Below are positions 43,063 through 52,354 of a DNA stretch of 56,888 nt, piece by piece. Under the pieces are notes generated by a model. That model was given only the letters and a program-made list of their open reading frames with translations, was not told the origin of the DNA and searched no databases. Position numbers and translations under genes: made by a program. The stretch lies in NCBI RefSeq assembly GCF_000170895.1, contig NZ_ABCS01000065.1, positions 1 through 56,888 of the forward strand. The letters are read 5' to 3'. Source of the DNA: Plesiocystis pacifica SIR-1. GTDB lineage: Bacteria > Myxococcota_A > Polyangia > Nannocystales > Nannocystaceae. Each line of letters opens with the position of its first letter. Positions within the stretch are counted from its first letter, which is position 1.

Positions 43063-43635
43063 TCAGCTCGGGGAGTCCGGCTCGACCTCGGAGAAGTCGA
43101 CCTCGACTCGGGTGGGACGCCCGAAGATCGAGACCGAGAGCTTGATCTTTCGCTTCTCGGTGTTCACCTCCTCAACTTCACCGCTGAAGTTGGCGAAGGC
43201 GCCACTTTTGACGCGAACCTGGTCGCCCACCGAGTAGTCGATGTCGGGCACGACCACCTCTTCCTCGGTCACCTGCTTGGGCTCGGTCTTGCCGAGCATG
43301 CGGTCCATCTCGCGCTGCGAGACGGGCTTGGGCGTCTTGCCGCTAGACAGGAAGCCGCTGACCTTGGGGGTGTTCTTGACCAGGTGCCAGGCCGGCTTCG
43401 TGAGCCGCATGCGCACGAAGATGTAGCCTGGGAAGAACTTGCGGGTCTGCTTCACCTGGCGCTTGCCACGCTGCTCGATGACCTGCTCGGAAGGCACGAG
43501 GATGTCCTCGAAGCACTCCTCGAGCTCGTTCTTCTTGATGCGGTCCTCGAGCGACTTCTTGACCGTGTTCTCGTACCCCGAGAAGGTGTTCACGATGAAC
43601 CACTGCAGCGGAGTATCGGTCGTTGCTTCAGGCAT
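43063..43635 (-). CDS. nusG: Transcription termination/antitermination factor NusG
   Basis: A 190-residue NusG. The NGN domain shows WFIVNTFSGYENTVKKSLED and RKFFPGYIFVRM; after a linker the KOW domain shows VGDQVRVKSGAFANFSGEVE. It binds RNA polymerase and couples it to Rho or to the ribosome through uS10. Between secE and rplK as usual. Confidence 0.97.
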   Translation of the reverse strand: MPEATTDTPLQWFIVNTFSGYENTVKKSLEDRIKKNELEECFEDILVPSEQVIEQRGKRQVKQTRKFFPGYIFVRMRLTKPAWHLVKNTPKVSGFLSSGKTPKPVSQREMDRMLGKTEPKQVTEEEVVVPDIDYSVGDQVRVKSGAFANFSGEVEEVNTEKRKIKLSVSIFGRPTRVEVDFSEVEPDSPS

Positions 43636-43659
43636 GGCGGCGCTTGGGGTGGGTCCGGC

Positions 43660-44088
43660 TCAGAGCTCGTAGAGCCAGCTGGTGGCTTGACTCCAGAAGG
43701 TGTCCATGAGCCACAAGATGCCGGAGCAGATGAGAGTGATGATGACGACGACCACGGTCGCAGCCCGGGTCTCCGCGCGGGTCGGCCAGACGATCTGAGA
43801 GACCTCGGTCGCCACGTCGGAGATGAATTTGAAGTGCTGCTCGCGCGACCAGAGGTAGACGATCAGCGAGATGCCGATGATGGCGCCGATGCCCTGGGCC
43901 CAAAACTCGTTGGGTCGAGGGATCGTCGCCGGCCACTGGGCCCAGCCCCAACCCCAGACGTTCTCGACGAGGTTGCCAAACACCCAGGCCGAGATCCCCG
44001 CAAAAGCGGCGAAGACGACGTGTGCCCACCGCGAAGGGTCAAACTCCTTCGGGCCGACAGGCTTGTTGCGTTTTCGTGCTCGCGCCAT
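43660..44088 (-). CDS. secE: Protein translocase subunit SecE
   Basis: A 142-residue SecE with three membrane helices, like the longer E. coli form. The conserved cytosolic helix and last membrane segment read FISDVATEVSQIVWPTRAET and ATVVVVIITLICSGILWLMD. It clamps SecY. Upstream helices (AHVVFAAFAGISAWVFGNLV and GIGAIIGISLIVYLW) are less conserved. It lies between tRNA-Trp and nusG. Confidence 0.95.
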   Translation of the reverse strand: MARARKRNKPVGPKEFDPSRWAHVVFAAFAGISAWVFGNLVENVWGWGWAQWPATIPRPNEFWAQGIGAIIGISLIVYLWSREQHFKFISDVATEVSQIVWPTRAETRAATVVVVIITLICSGILWLMDTFWSQATSWLYEL

Positions 44089-44273
44089 GTTTCTTCGTCA
44101 CTCCCGCGGGCAAGATGGCATTGCTACCTTGCGATCTGACCGGGTGGGGTCTGGGGAGGCGGGGTTCAGGTGTGAAATGGGGGCCTGGATGGGGATCCAG
44201 CCGCTCACGGACCGGCGCCAAGGGCACCGACGTGGCGGCTGAGGGGTGAGCGGTCGGGGCGGAGAGGAAGGAG

Positions 44274-44346
44274 CAGGGCGTGCAGGGATCGAACCCGCGG
44301 CCTGCGGATTTGGAGTCCGCTGCTCTACCAGCTGAGCTAACGCCCT
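44274..44346 (-). tRNA. tRNA-Trp (CCA)
   Basis: A full cloverleaf on the minus strand: acceptor AGGGCGT/ACGCCCT, D arm GCTC-GAGC, anticodon stem GCGGA/TCCGC with loop CTCCAAA, T arm with GGTTCGATCC. The 3' CCA is not encoded. It lies between rpmG and secE, the same position as in many bacteria. Confidence 0.97.
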
Positions 44347-44390
44347 TCGAGGTGGCTGGCGGGGTTGGCCAGCCACGCCCCGACGAAGAC

Positions 44391-44555
44391 CTACTTGGTC
44401 TCCTTGTGCTCCGTATGGCGACGGCAGAAGGCGCAGTACTTCTTGAGCTTCACCTTCTCAGGGTTCGTCCGCTTGTTCTTGGTGGTCGAGTAGTTCCGAC
44501 GCTTGCAGACCTTGCACTCGAGTGAGAAGATGATTCGATTTCCAGCTTTGGCCAT
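44391..44555 (-). CDS. rpmG: Large ribosomal subunit protein bL33
   Basis: A 54-residue bL33. C14, C17, C41 and C44 make a zinc site, so it is the metal-binding form. SLECKVCKRRNYSTTKNKRT is diagnostic. The ATG at 44555 is followed by AKAGNRIIF; the longer reading upstream has no family similarity. The order tuf-rpmG-trpT-secE-nusG is common. Confidence 0.96.
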   Translation of the reverse strand: MAKAGNRIIFSLECKVCKRRNYSTTKNKRTNPEKVKLKKYCAFCRRHTEHKETK

Positions 44556-44730
44556 GAGGAGTCCTTGGCTGCGAGGAGGAGGCTTGTAGCAAGCCGCGTT
44601 CCAGCATTCAAGCTCTTGGGGTTGTTTTTCTGGTTGGGGTGCTGAGCGCCCAGCGAGGGCCCTCTCACGCACACAAACGGGACTTTTGAGCAGTTGGGCG
44701 CCGATCACGCCCGAGGGTTCCAGAGACGGA

Positions 44731-44763
44731 GAAGACGTGGGTCCCAGAGGATCCCACGCCTTC
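44731..44763 (-). terminator. Possible terminator or processing hairpin after tuf copy 2
   Basis: GAAG-A-CGTGGG pairs with CCCACG-C-CTTC around an 11-nt loop, about 50 bases after the tuf stop. No strong T tract follows on the minus strand. It may separate the tRNA-tuf transcript from rpmG onward. Confidence 0.45.
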
Positions 44764-44813
44764 TGTCGCCAAAGAGCCCCGACGCCTGAGCGCCGAGGCC
44801 GATGAGTTCGAGG

Positions 44814-46018
<1,205 letters not shown>

Positions 46019-46077
46019 GATGGTCTCGCCTTGATTTCTTCGACTGACTGGCTCGATGGAGCAGGGGATGAAAATGG

Positions 46078-46150
<73 letters not shown>

Positions 46151-46210
46151 GTAACGACCCGGTTACGCGATCTGTGAGAGGGCTGGGGCCGTGTGCTTCG
46201 CAAAAAATGG

Positions 46211-46283
46211 AGCGGGAGACGAGGTTCGAACTCGCGACATTCAGCTTGGAAGGCTGACGCTCTACCAACTGAGCTACTCCCGC
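46211..46283 (-). tRNA. tRNA-Gly (TCC)
   Basis: Cloverleaf with acceptor GCGGGAG/CTCCCGC-like ends, D arm GCTC-GAGC, anticodon stem TCAGC/GCTGA with loop CTTCCAA, and T arm GAGTTCGAACCTC. Corresponds to glyT in the E. coli thrU-tyrU-glyT-thrT order. Confidence 0.97.
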
Positions 46284-46292
46284 GAGGTTGAG

Positions 46293-46376
46293 TGGATGGG
46301 GAAGGATTCGAACCTTCGAAGCGTAAACGCGGCGGATTTACAGTCCGCTCCCTTTGGCCGACTCGGGCACCCATCC
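46293..46376 (-). tRNA. tRNA-Tyr (GTA)
   Basis: An 84-nt class II tRNA with a long variable arm. Acceptor GGATGGG/CCCATCC, anticodon stem GCGGA/TCCGC with loop CTGTAAA, T arm with GGTTCGAATCC. Lies ten bases upstream of tRNA-Gly. Confidence 0.97.
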
Positions 46377-46421
46377 ATGTAGGTCAGACTCGTTCTCGGG
46401 TTGGTAGGCTGGGGCTCTGAG

Positions 46422-46494
46422 AGCTGGCGGTGGGAGTCGAACCCGCAACCGCCTGATTACAAATCAGGTGCTCTGCCAGTTGAGCTACGCCAGC
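46422..46494 (-). tRNA. tRNA-Thr (TGT)
   Basis: Cloverleaf with acceptor GCTGGCG/CGCCAGC, D arm GCTC-GAGC, anticodon stem CCTGA/TCAGG with loop TTTGTAA, T arm GGGTTCGACTCCC. First gene of the tRNA-tuf transcript, about 75 bp after its promoter. Confidence 0.97.
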
Positions 46495-46569
46495 GTGAAT
46501 GCTCGGGGGGTTCTCCGTGGAGGTGGAAGCCTGGGGGTTCCTCCGCCCGATTGGGCGAAGTGGAGGCGG

Positions 46570-46598
46570 TGTATAGCGTCGGTTTTTCCGGGGGTCAA
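46570..46598 (-). promoter_or_regulatory. Sigma70-type promoter for the tRNA-tuf operon
   Basis: On the minus strand TTGACC (46593-46598), a 17-bp spacer and TATACA (46570-46575). The -35 box has five of six consensus bases and the spacing is ideal. It precedes the tRNA-Thr(TGT) gene and is the first promoter of the 33-kb translation and transcription run. Confidence 0.75.
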
Positions 46599-46713
46599 GG
46601 CGCCACACCGGGCCGTCCGGCATCCCGAAAGTGGCCGAAAACTCACTATTTTCGATCGCTTAGCCAAGGACGGAGCGCCCCTTCGAGGGCCTCCCCAGCG
46701 CCTTCGTTGCCCC

Positions 46714-48000
46714 TCAGAGGGTGGTCGGCATGGGCACGAAGAGCTTCCTCTCCACGCCTGGGAGGCTCTCCAGGGCCGATGTGGGCTCCGCGGCCCCGGT
46801 CTCCGGGGCCAGGGTCGGCGCGAGACGCGGGACCGGAGCCCCCCCGCCGTCACGCCCGAGCATCACCGCCTGAAGGGAGGCGAGCCGATCTCGGGTCTGG
46901 GCGATGAAGTCGCTCTCGTAGCCGAGCTTGCGGGCGGTCTCGAGGTTCTTCTCGAACACCCACACGGCCTTCTCGACCACGGGGCGCAGCTGCTCCTCGA
47001 GCTCGGCGTAGTAGACCGCGCGCTGGCTCTCGTCGAGCCAGTCCGGGACCGGGGCGTGCATCACCGCGTCGTAGAACTCCTCGAACAGGGTCCCGAGCTG
47101 GTAGCCGGCCGCCGAGACCCAGAACACGTGGCGGGTCCGGATGACCTCGTTGTAGGCCTCCTGGGCCTCCTGCAGCAGCTCGAGCTTGGCGTCGAAGTCC
47201 TTGGCCATCTGCGCCTCGGGCAGGCGGATCGGCGCGCGGCGGAAGCGGACGTGGACGACCGCGGCCCGGTAGAAGCGAGCCATGGCGACGAAGTAGGTGT
47301 CGGAGAAGCGCTCCGTGCCGCTCTCGCTCGCCTCCGTGTAGATCGCGTCGGCCTCGGCGAAGCGGGCGTCGGCCTCGTCGAGGCGGTCGAGCTGGAACAG
47401 GGCCAGGCCCTCGCGGGCGAGGGCCTCGACGCGCTCGCTGGGCAGGAGCTGCTCGCCGAGGGTGAGGATCTGGGCGAAGGAGGCCGCCGAGCGCTCCCAC
47501 TGGTAGAGCTCGGCCTCGCAGGCTCCGCGGCGCGCGAGCACGGTGGCGAGCTGCGCGTCGTCGGGGAAGCGGGCGATGAAGCCGTCGTAGGCTCGGATCG
47601 CGGCCTCGAAGTCGCCGAGCTGCTCCTGCGCGCGGGCCAGGCCCAGGTAGGCCCGGCCCAGCTCGCCGCTCGCGTCGCTGCCGGCCCCGCTCGCGCCGAG
47701 GGTGCGGGCAAAGAGCGCGGCTGCCCGAGCGGGCTGGCCGTCCTCGAGGGCCGCCTCGCCCCGGGCGACCCAGTCGCTGGGCGAGCCCTCGGGCGCGTCC
47801 GCGTGGCTTCCCGGCTGGGCCCTGGATCCCGGCTCGCCCTGCGAACGCGCGTCGGGGTTGGTCGTCGCAGCGGCCGAGCCACCGGGCCCCCCGACTTGGG
47901 CGGCGCAGCCCAGCGCTCCCCCGAGCACGACGAGCAAGCAGGCGCGAGCGAGGGGCGAGGCATCGAGTCGCACGAGGGGAGAATGACATGCCGGCTGCAT
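46714..48000 (-). CDS. Helical-repeat (TPR-like) lipoprotein
   Basis: A 428-residue protein with a lipoprotein signal (LGGALGC, Cys32 in this reading), a polar linker rich in Gly, Ser and Pro, and then helical repeats resembling TPRs: ARAAALFARTLGA, LGLARAQEQLGDFEAAIRAY and DGFIARFPDD resemble the repeats of BamD/YbgF-type assembly lipoproteins, and WERSAASFAQILTLG continues the solenoid. The C-terminal 60 residues are Pro/Ala-rich. The ATG at 48000 overlaps the divergent gene's start by 13 bp; a GTG at 47973 would remove the overlap and still keep the signal peptide. Function unknown; a periplasmic scaffold is likely. Confidence 0.8.
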   Translation of the reverse strand: MQPACHSPLVRLDASPLARACLLVVLGGALGCAAQVGGPGGSAAATTNPDARSQGEPGSRAQPGSHADAPEGSPSDWVARGEAALEDGQPARAAALFARTLGASGAGSDASGELGRAYLGLARAQEQLGDFEAAIRAYDGFIARFPDDAQLATVLARRGACEAELYQWERSAASFAQILTLGEQLLPSERVEALAREGLALFQLDRLDEADARFAEADAIYTEASESGTERFSDTYFVAMARFYRAAVVHVRFRRAPIRLPEAQMAKDFDAKLELLQEAQEAYNEVIRTRHVFWVSAAGYQLGTLFEEFYDAVMHAPVPDWLDESQRAVYYAELEEQLRPVVEKAVWVFEKNLETARKLGYESDFIAQTRDRLASLQAVMLGRDGGGAPVPRLAPTLAPETGAAEPTSALESLPGVERKLFVPMPTTL

Positions 48001-48533
48001 CGACGCATGGGTATGCTGGAGCCGTGGCGAGTTCCAAGCGCAGCGCTCCCCCGCCGAGCACGCCCCCGATCCACAGCGCTCCCCAGCCCGCGCCCGCGCT
48101 CCAATCTCCCGCCCGCCAGCGCGTGCGCCTGGTCGCCGCCCTGGGCATCCTGGCCGCCGCGGCCCTGACCGCGGGCTTCCTCGGCGAGGCCCTCCAGGAT
48201 CGGCGCGCGAGCCAGTCGAACTGGCGGGACAGTCCTCGCAGCGAGGCCCCGCCGCCGAGCGAGGCCAGCGAGACCCCCGAGGACCCCCTCGCCGAGCTCG
48301 CGGGCGAGGTCGAGGCCGCCGAGCGCAGCTACCACGGCGCCTGGGCCAGCCTCGAGCGCGCGGCCGCGCAGGGCCTGCCCCCCGAGCAGCTCGAGGCCTA
48401 CGAGCGACGGCTGCTCCGGCTCCAACCCGCCGCGACCACGGCGACGGCCCCCGAGCCCGACTCCGCGACGGCTCAGGGCGAGGCCCAGGGGAGCCACCCA
48501 GGGCCCGTACCCGCGAGCGCCCGGGACCTCTGA
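47988..48533 (+). CDS. Small single-pass membrane protein, unknown function
   Basis: A 181-residue protein. A Ser/Pro-rich N-terminus (1-45) precedes one membrane helix (about 47-66, LVAALGILAAAALTAGFLGE) and then a Glu/Ala-rich helical region (95-150) that may form a coiled coil, ending in an Ala/Thr/Gly tail. The ATG has GAGGGGA at good spacing upstream, and a GTG at 48024 is the alternative. A strong terminator follows the stop. I recognise no family. Codon use and the terminator argue that it is real. Confidence 0.6.
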   Translation: MPAASTHGYAGAVASSKRSAPPPSTPPIHSAPQPAPALQSPARQRVRLVAALGILAAAALTAGFLGEALQDRRASQSNWRDSPRSEAPPPSEASETPEDPLAELAGEVEAAERSYHGAWASLERAAAQGLPPEQLEAYERRLLRLQPAATTATAPEPDSATAQGEAQGSHPGPVPASARDL

Positions 48534-48547
48534 CCCATCACGAAAAC

Positions 48548-48582
48548 GAAAAAGACCACGCCGCGCGGGCGTGGTCTTTTTC
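48548..48582. terminator. Bidirectional terminator
   Basis: GAAAAAGACCACGCC and GGCGTGGTCTTTTTC form a perfect stem with A and T runs on its outer sides, so it works from both directions. It lies between the plus-strand membrane protein and the minus-strand HEAT lipoprotein. Confidence 0.93.
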
Positions 48583-48603
48583 GTCGGGTCGCCCGAGCGA
48601 GGA

Positions 48604-50352
48604 CTACTCGGCGGGCTTCTCCTCGGCCGGCGCGTCGCCTCCGGCCGCGGCAGCAGCCGCGCCGCCCTCGACCTTGGCGATGCTCTGGCGGGCCATCAAC
48701 CACGCGCCCTGCATCGTCATGTCCTTGGTCAGCTCCTCGGCCTTCATCACGCCCTCGAGGGCGTCGGCGCACTCTTGGCAGTCCGACTCGCCGGCGACCT
48801 TGGCCGTGAGCCAGGCGAAGTTCATGCGCGCGCCGGCGTCGCGGGTCTTGAAGGCCTTGGCCAGCGCGGTCGCGGCCGCGACGTCGCCGGTCTCGGACAT
48901 GCGGGCGTAGTTGAAGCCCGCGACCTCGCGCTCGAACCAGTCACGGGTCGCGTCGCCCATGACCTTCTCGTAGCAAGCCTTGTCCTCCTTGCACTCCTCG
49001 AGCACGGCCACGCCCTTGGACCAGCCGAGCTTCTCGACCTCTTCCTTGACCTTGGCGTCGTTGCCCTCGAGGGCGGCCTTGATGTCGCCGGCCTGACCCG
49101 GGGCGGCGGCGAGCACCAGCCAGCGCATGCCCTCCCAGCGGATCTGGAACTTGAAGTCGGAGTTCACCGCCTCCTCGGGGTCGTAGTAGCCCTGGGTGAA
49201 GATGTCGGTGAGGCAGGCGAAGGCCTCGTCGCCGCCGATGCGGCCGAGGGCCGAGGTGATCTCCCACAGGTCGCCCGGGTTGCGGGTCGCGTTGCGGCAG
49301 CCGCACAGCGCGGGGACGGCCTTGGCGTCGCCGATGTAGCCGAGGGAGTTGGCCGCGAAGGCGCGCAGGCCCACGCCGCGGGCCTTCTCCTCGTCGTCGA
49401 TCTCCTCGGGCTCCTCGCCGCAGTCCTTTTGCGGCATGTAGGCGACGATGCCCTCGGTCGCGTCGGCCGAGCCGATCACGCCGAGGATGCGGACGGCGCT
49501 CTGCTGGACGATCTGGACGTCGACGCCCTTCTCGGCCGCGACGCCGTTGACCTTCTCGTTCTTGCCCTCCATCGTCTCGATGAGCTTGGGCACCGCGGGG
49601 GCCCCGATGGCGCCGAGGGCACGGACGGCCCGCTCGCCGATGGACTGGGTCCCGGGCGCGTCGGCGACGGCGAACTGCACCTGGATCAGGGCGTCGACCG
49701 CAGCGGGGTCGCCGATCTGGCCGAGGGCGTCGATGGCCGCCTTGTAGACGGGCTTGGGCTGCTTCTCCTCGGGCATGCTGAGCGCGGCGATCAGCGGCTC
49801 GACCGCTTCCTTGGCCCGGAGCTCGCCGAGGGTCTTGGCCATCTCGTAGCGCAGCGCGCCTTCCTGGCCGGCGCCCATGTCCTTGCTGGGGTTGTCCGAG
49901 AGGTTCTTGAACTCGGCGACGATGGCCCCGGCCGCGCCCGTGGCGTTGGCCACGCGGACGCCCTGGAGCGCGAGCAGGGCCTGCTTGTGGCCCTCGGCGC
50001 TGCCGTCCGTGACGACCGCCTTGGACCAGATGCCGGCGGCCTCCGGGCGCTCCATCTGCAGGGCCATGGTCAGCATCTGCTCGCGGTAGGGCTCGGCCCC
50101 GTCCCAGATCTCCTCGAACTTCGGCAGGACCTTCTCGGCGAACTCCTTGCGCCGGGGATCCTCGGGGTCGGTGACGATGCCGCTGACGATCCGCTCGAGC
50201 TGGTTGAAGGCCTCCGAGCGGGCGGCCTCGTCGTCGAGCTTCTTGACGTGGGTCTCTAGGGCGTTGGGATCGCCCTGTTTGCAAGCGACGGTGGAAGCGA
50301 CGGAGACCGCGAGCAGCGCGGCGAACAGGGGACGGAGCACGTACTTGCGCAT
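48604..50352 (-). CDS. HEAT-repeat lipoprotein
   Basis: A 582-residue protein with a lipoprotein signal (VASTVAC, Cys24) and a long helical solenoid. HEAT-type repeats are seen in ALRYEMAKTLGELRAKEAVE, VYKAAIDALGQIGDPAAVDA, GERAVRALGAIGAPAVPKLI and QQSAVRILGVIGSADATEG. Six or more Cys in the second half (CGCRNATRN, CKEDKACYEK, CQEC) suggest disulfides, which fits a location outside the cytoplasm. The Ala/Gly/Glu-rich tail is unstructured. A protein-binding scaffold on a membrane is likely; no partner is known. The ATG at 50352 gives a standard signal peptide. Confidence 0.85.
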   Translation of the reverse strand: MRKYVLRPLFAALLAVSVASTVACKQGDPNALETHVKKLDDEAARSEAFNQLERIVSGIVTDPEDPRRKEFAEKVLPKFEEIWDGAEPYREQMLTMALQMERPEAAGIWSKAVVTDGSAEGHKQALLALQGVRVANATGAAGAIVAEFKNLSDNPSKDMGAGQEGALRYEMAKTLGELRAKEAVEPLIAALSMPEEKQPKPVYKAAIDALGQIGDPAAVDALIQVQFAVADAPGTQSIGERAVRALGAIGAPAVPKLIETMEGKNEKVNGVAAEKGVDVQIVQQSAVRILGVIGSADATEGIVAYMPQKDCGEEPEEIDDEEKARGVGLRAFAANSLGYIGDAKAVPALCGCRNATRNPGDLWEITSALGRIGGDEAFACLTDIFTQGYYDPEEAVNSDFKFQIRWEGMRWLVLAAAPGQAGDIKAALEGNDAKVKEEVEKLGWSKGVAVLEECKEDKACYEKVMGDATRDWFEREVAGFNYARMSETGDVAAATALAKAFKTRDAGARMNFAWLTAKVAGESDCQECADALEGVMKAEELTKDMTMQGAWLMARQSIAKVEGGAAAAAAGGDAPAEEKPAE

Positions 50353-50420
50353 GGGCTGACCTCGATGCGGCCGATGGTACCCGTTTTTGCTCCTCGTGTG
50401 CGCATGCGAGCGACAAACGA

Positions 50421-50450
50421 AGAGAGCTCGCCGGGTTCGGCGAGCTCTCT
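50421..50450 (-). terminator. Terminator after the bactofilin genes
   Basis: A perfect 13-bp stem, AGAGAGCTCGCCG / CGGCGAGCTCTCT, with a 4-nt loop. On the minus strand TTCGTTTGTC follows. It ends the three-gene bactofilin operon 38 bases after its last stop. Confidence 0.85.
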
Positions 50451-50488
50451 CGAGGTCGAGTGTTCTCGACTGGTCTTTTGGCCCGAGC

Positions 50489-51178
50489 CTAGGACTTGCG
50501 ACCAGCCTTGCGGCGGCCTCGGGCCGGCATGCGAGCCGACTTCTTGGCGCGGCGGCGCTTGGGCTCGTCCTCCTCCGGGGGAGCCTCGCCCTTGCGCATG
50601 GACGCGTGCTTGATGACCACGGTCACGTCGTCGTCGTCCTTCTTCTTGCGCCGGGGGGCGGGGGCCGGGGCCGCGGAGGCGCGGGGCCCAGAGCCCTCGC
50701 GGCGCGACGGCGCCGACGGAGCAGCGCTGCTGCGGGTCGCCGGGCGGGGGCGGCTGGTCCGGCTGCTGCTGAGGCTGCTGCGCGGGGCGGTGTTCGTGGC
50801 CCGGCTGCGCTCGCGGGTGGTCGGCATGGGCTCGTCACCCATGGCCACGTCGCCGCGGAAGCTGGCCCCGTCGGCGATGATGACCCGCGGGGCGCGGATG
50901 TTGCCGACGTGCTTCGAGTTCTTGTTGAGCGTCACGCTGTTGCCCGCCGTGATGTCGCCCAGGACGATGCCGGACACGACGACGTCGCGGGCCTCGATGG
51001 TGGCGATCACGACGCCGGAGGGCTCGACGTAGAGGGTCTCGGTCAGCGAGACCGAGCCCTCGACGCGACCTTCGACGCGCAGGTCCTCTTCACCCTCGAT
51101 GCGCCCACGAATGGCGATGTCGGGCCCGACCAGGGTCTCTTCGGCGACCTCGTCGCCAGTGCTACGCGGCGTCGCCAT
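50489..51178 (-). CDS. Bactofilin with basic C-terminal extension
   Basis: A 229-residue protein. Residues 15-110 form the right-handed beta-helix of a bactofilin (GRIEGEEDLRVEGRVEGSVS, VVVSGIVLGDI, RAPRVIIADGASFRGDVAMG). The remaining 120 residues are a Ser/Arg/Pro-rich, Lys-rich tail ending in RRAKKSARMPARGRRKAGRK. Bactofilins polymerise into cytoskeletal filaments without nucleotide; in Myxococcus xanthus BacP also carries a long basic tail used for partner binding. It is the last gene of a three-bactofilin set, three bases after the previous one. Confidence 0.93.
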   Translation of the reverse strand: MATPRSTGDEVAEETLVGPDIAIRGRIEGEEDLRVEGRVEGSVSLTETLYVEPSGVVIATIEARDVVVSGIVLGDITAGNSVTLNKNSKHVGNIRAPRVIIADGASFRGDVAMGDEPMPTTRERSRATNTAPRSSLSSSRTSRPRPATRSSAAPSAPSRREGSGPRASAAPAPAPRRKKKDDDDVTVVIKHASMRKGEAPPEEDEPKRRRAKKSARMPARGRRKAGRKS

Positions 51179-51181
51179 CGA

Positions 51182-51496
51182 CTAGCCGTCCATGTCGACG
51201 TTGCCCTTGAAGGAGGCTCCGTCCGCGATGAGGATGCGAGGGGCACGGATGTCGCCGACGACGCGGCACTCGGCGCGCAGCTCGGCGCGATCGGTCGCCT
51301 GGATGTCGCCGGTCACCGAGCCGTGCACGGTGATCGTGGCGGTCTCGACGTTGGCTTCGACGACGCCGTCGCGCTCGACGACGATGTTCTCGCGCAGGCT
51401 GATCTGCCCCTTGACGGTGCCGAGGATGACCAGATCCTCGTCGCCGGTGATCTCGCCGTCGATGACGATGGTGGAGCCTATGACGGTGTTGGCCAT
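51182..51496 (-). CDS. Bactofilin (short, core domain only)
   Basis: A 104-residue protein that is almost only bactofilin beta-helix: GSTIVIDGEITGDEDLVILG, TVKGQISLRENIVVERDGVV and RAPRILIADGASFKGNVDMD. Each turn repeats hydrophobic residues at regular spacing. It lies between two other bactofilin genes and may form mixed filaments with them. Confidence 0.93.
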   Translation of the reverse strand: MANTVIGSTIVIDGEITGDEDLVILGTVKGQISLRENIVVERDGVVEANVETATITVHGSVTGDIQATDRAELRAECRVVGDIRAPRILIADGASFKGNVDMDG

Positions 51497-51547
51497 GGGA
51501 GGTGTTCTCCGAAAACTCTGTGCTGGAAAGGGTGGGAGCAGAAAGGA

Positions 51548-51922
51548 TCAGGACCGTGCGAGGGCCTTTGCGAGATCCTCGGGGAGGTCGACGGTCATCG
51601 CCACGGAGCCGCGGAAGCCCGCGCCGTCGTGGACGATCACGCGGGGGGCGGAGATGTTGCCCCGGACGCGCGCGCCTTGATGAATGGTGATGGAGCGCGT
51701 GGCCGAGATGTCACCGACGACCTCGCCGCGGACTTCGACGCTGTCGACGTCGAGGTTCGCCTCGACGATGCCCTGGGTGGCGACGGTGAGGTGGCCAGCG
51801 AGAGTGACCGCGCCCTCGACGCGTCCCTCGACGAGGAGGTCTTCCTCGCCGACGAGGGTGCCTCGAATGGTGATCTGATTGCCGATGACGCAAGGGGCGT
51901 CCGGAGCCGTGGAAATTGCCAT
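51548..51922 (-). CDS. Bactofilin with short C-terminal tail
   Basis: A 124-residue bactofilin. GNQITIRGTLVGEEDLLVEG, RVEGAVTLAGHLTVATQGIV and NISAPRVIVHDGAGFRGSVA are the core; VDLPEDLAKALARS forms a short tail. First gene of the set, with GAGGA before its ATG and a promoter upstream. Confidence 0.92.
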   Translation of the reverse strand: MAISTAPDAPCVIGNQITIRGTLVGEEDLLVEGRVEGAVTLAGHLTVATQGIVEANLDVDSVEVRGEVVGDISATRSITIHQGARVRGNISAPRVIVHDGAGFRGSVAMTVDLPEDLAKALARS

Positions 51923-52354
51923 GAAAGGTCCTCGGGGGAGCGAGCCGACGCAGGCTACAACCGCGCCCCCACTGGGTCAAGACAACTCGCGGGCGTTCAG
52001 AAGCCGCGCGAAATAGCGTCTACAGGCTGTTTTCGAGCTCTTTTGCCTCCTGCGAGGGGTCCCGTGGGCCGCCGCGGCACACCCGATCCCAGCGCGCGTA
52101 GGCAACCACTGGGAAACACCCATCGCGGGGCCAGTGCGCGGCCATGAGATCTCTCTTTCGGCCCTCTGGCTGGGCTCGGGGGTAGCGGAGTGCTAGAAGC
52201 CGCCCGGGCCGGAACGCTCCGTCCACGTAACGCAAACGATAGACGGCCGTACCCGGCCCCGAACGCCGATCGGAAAGTCCGTGACTCGAGCCCAGCTGTC
52301 CGCCTCTGTCTCCGCTCCCCTCCCCTCGCCCGCCCTGGCCCGGAGCCTCCGGCG
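51923..52354. other. Divergent intergenic region, bactofilins / gshA
   Basis: 432 bp. Next to the bactofilin side is the promoter described separately. The rest, to the gshA start, has no convincing gene or promoter; small open frames here overlap each other and lack signatures. It should hold the gshA promoter, which I could not identify. Confidence 0.5.
51952..51980 (-). promoter_or_regulatory. Candidate promoter of the bactofilin operon
   Basis: On the minus strand TTGACC (51975-51980), a 17-bp spacer and TAGCCT (51952-51957), about 30 bases before the ATG of the first bactofilin gene. The -35 box is near consensus, the -10 box weaker. Confidence 0.5.
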
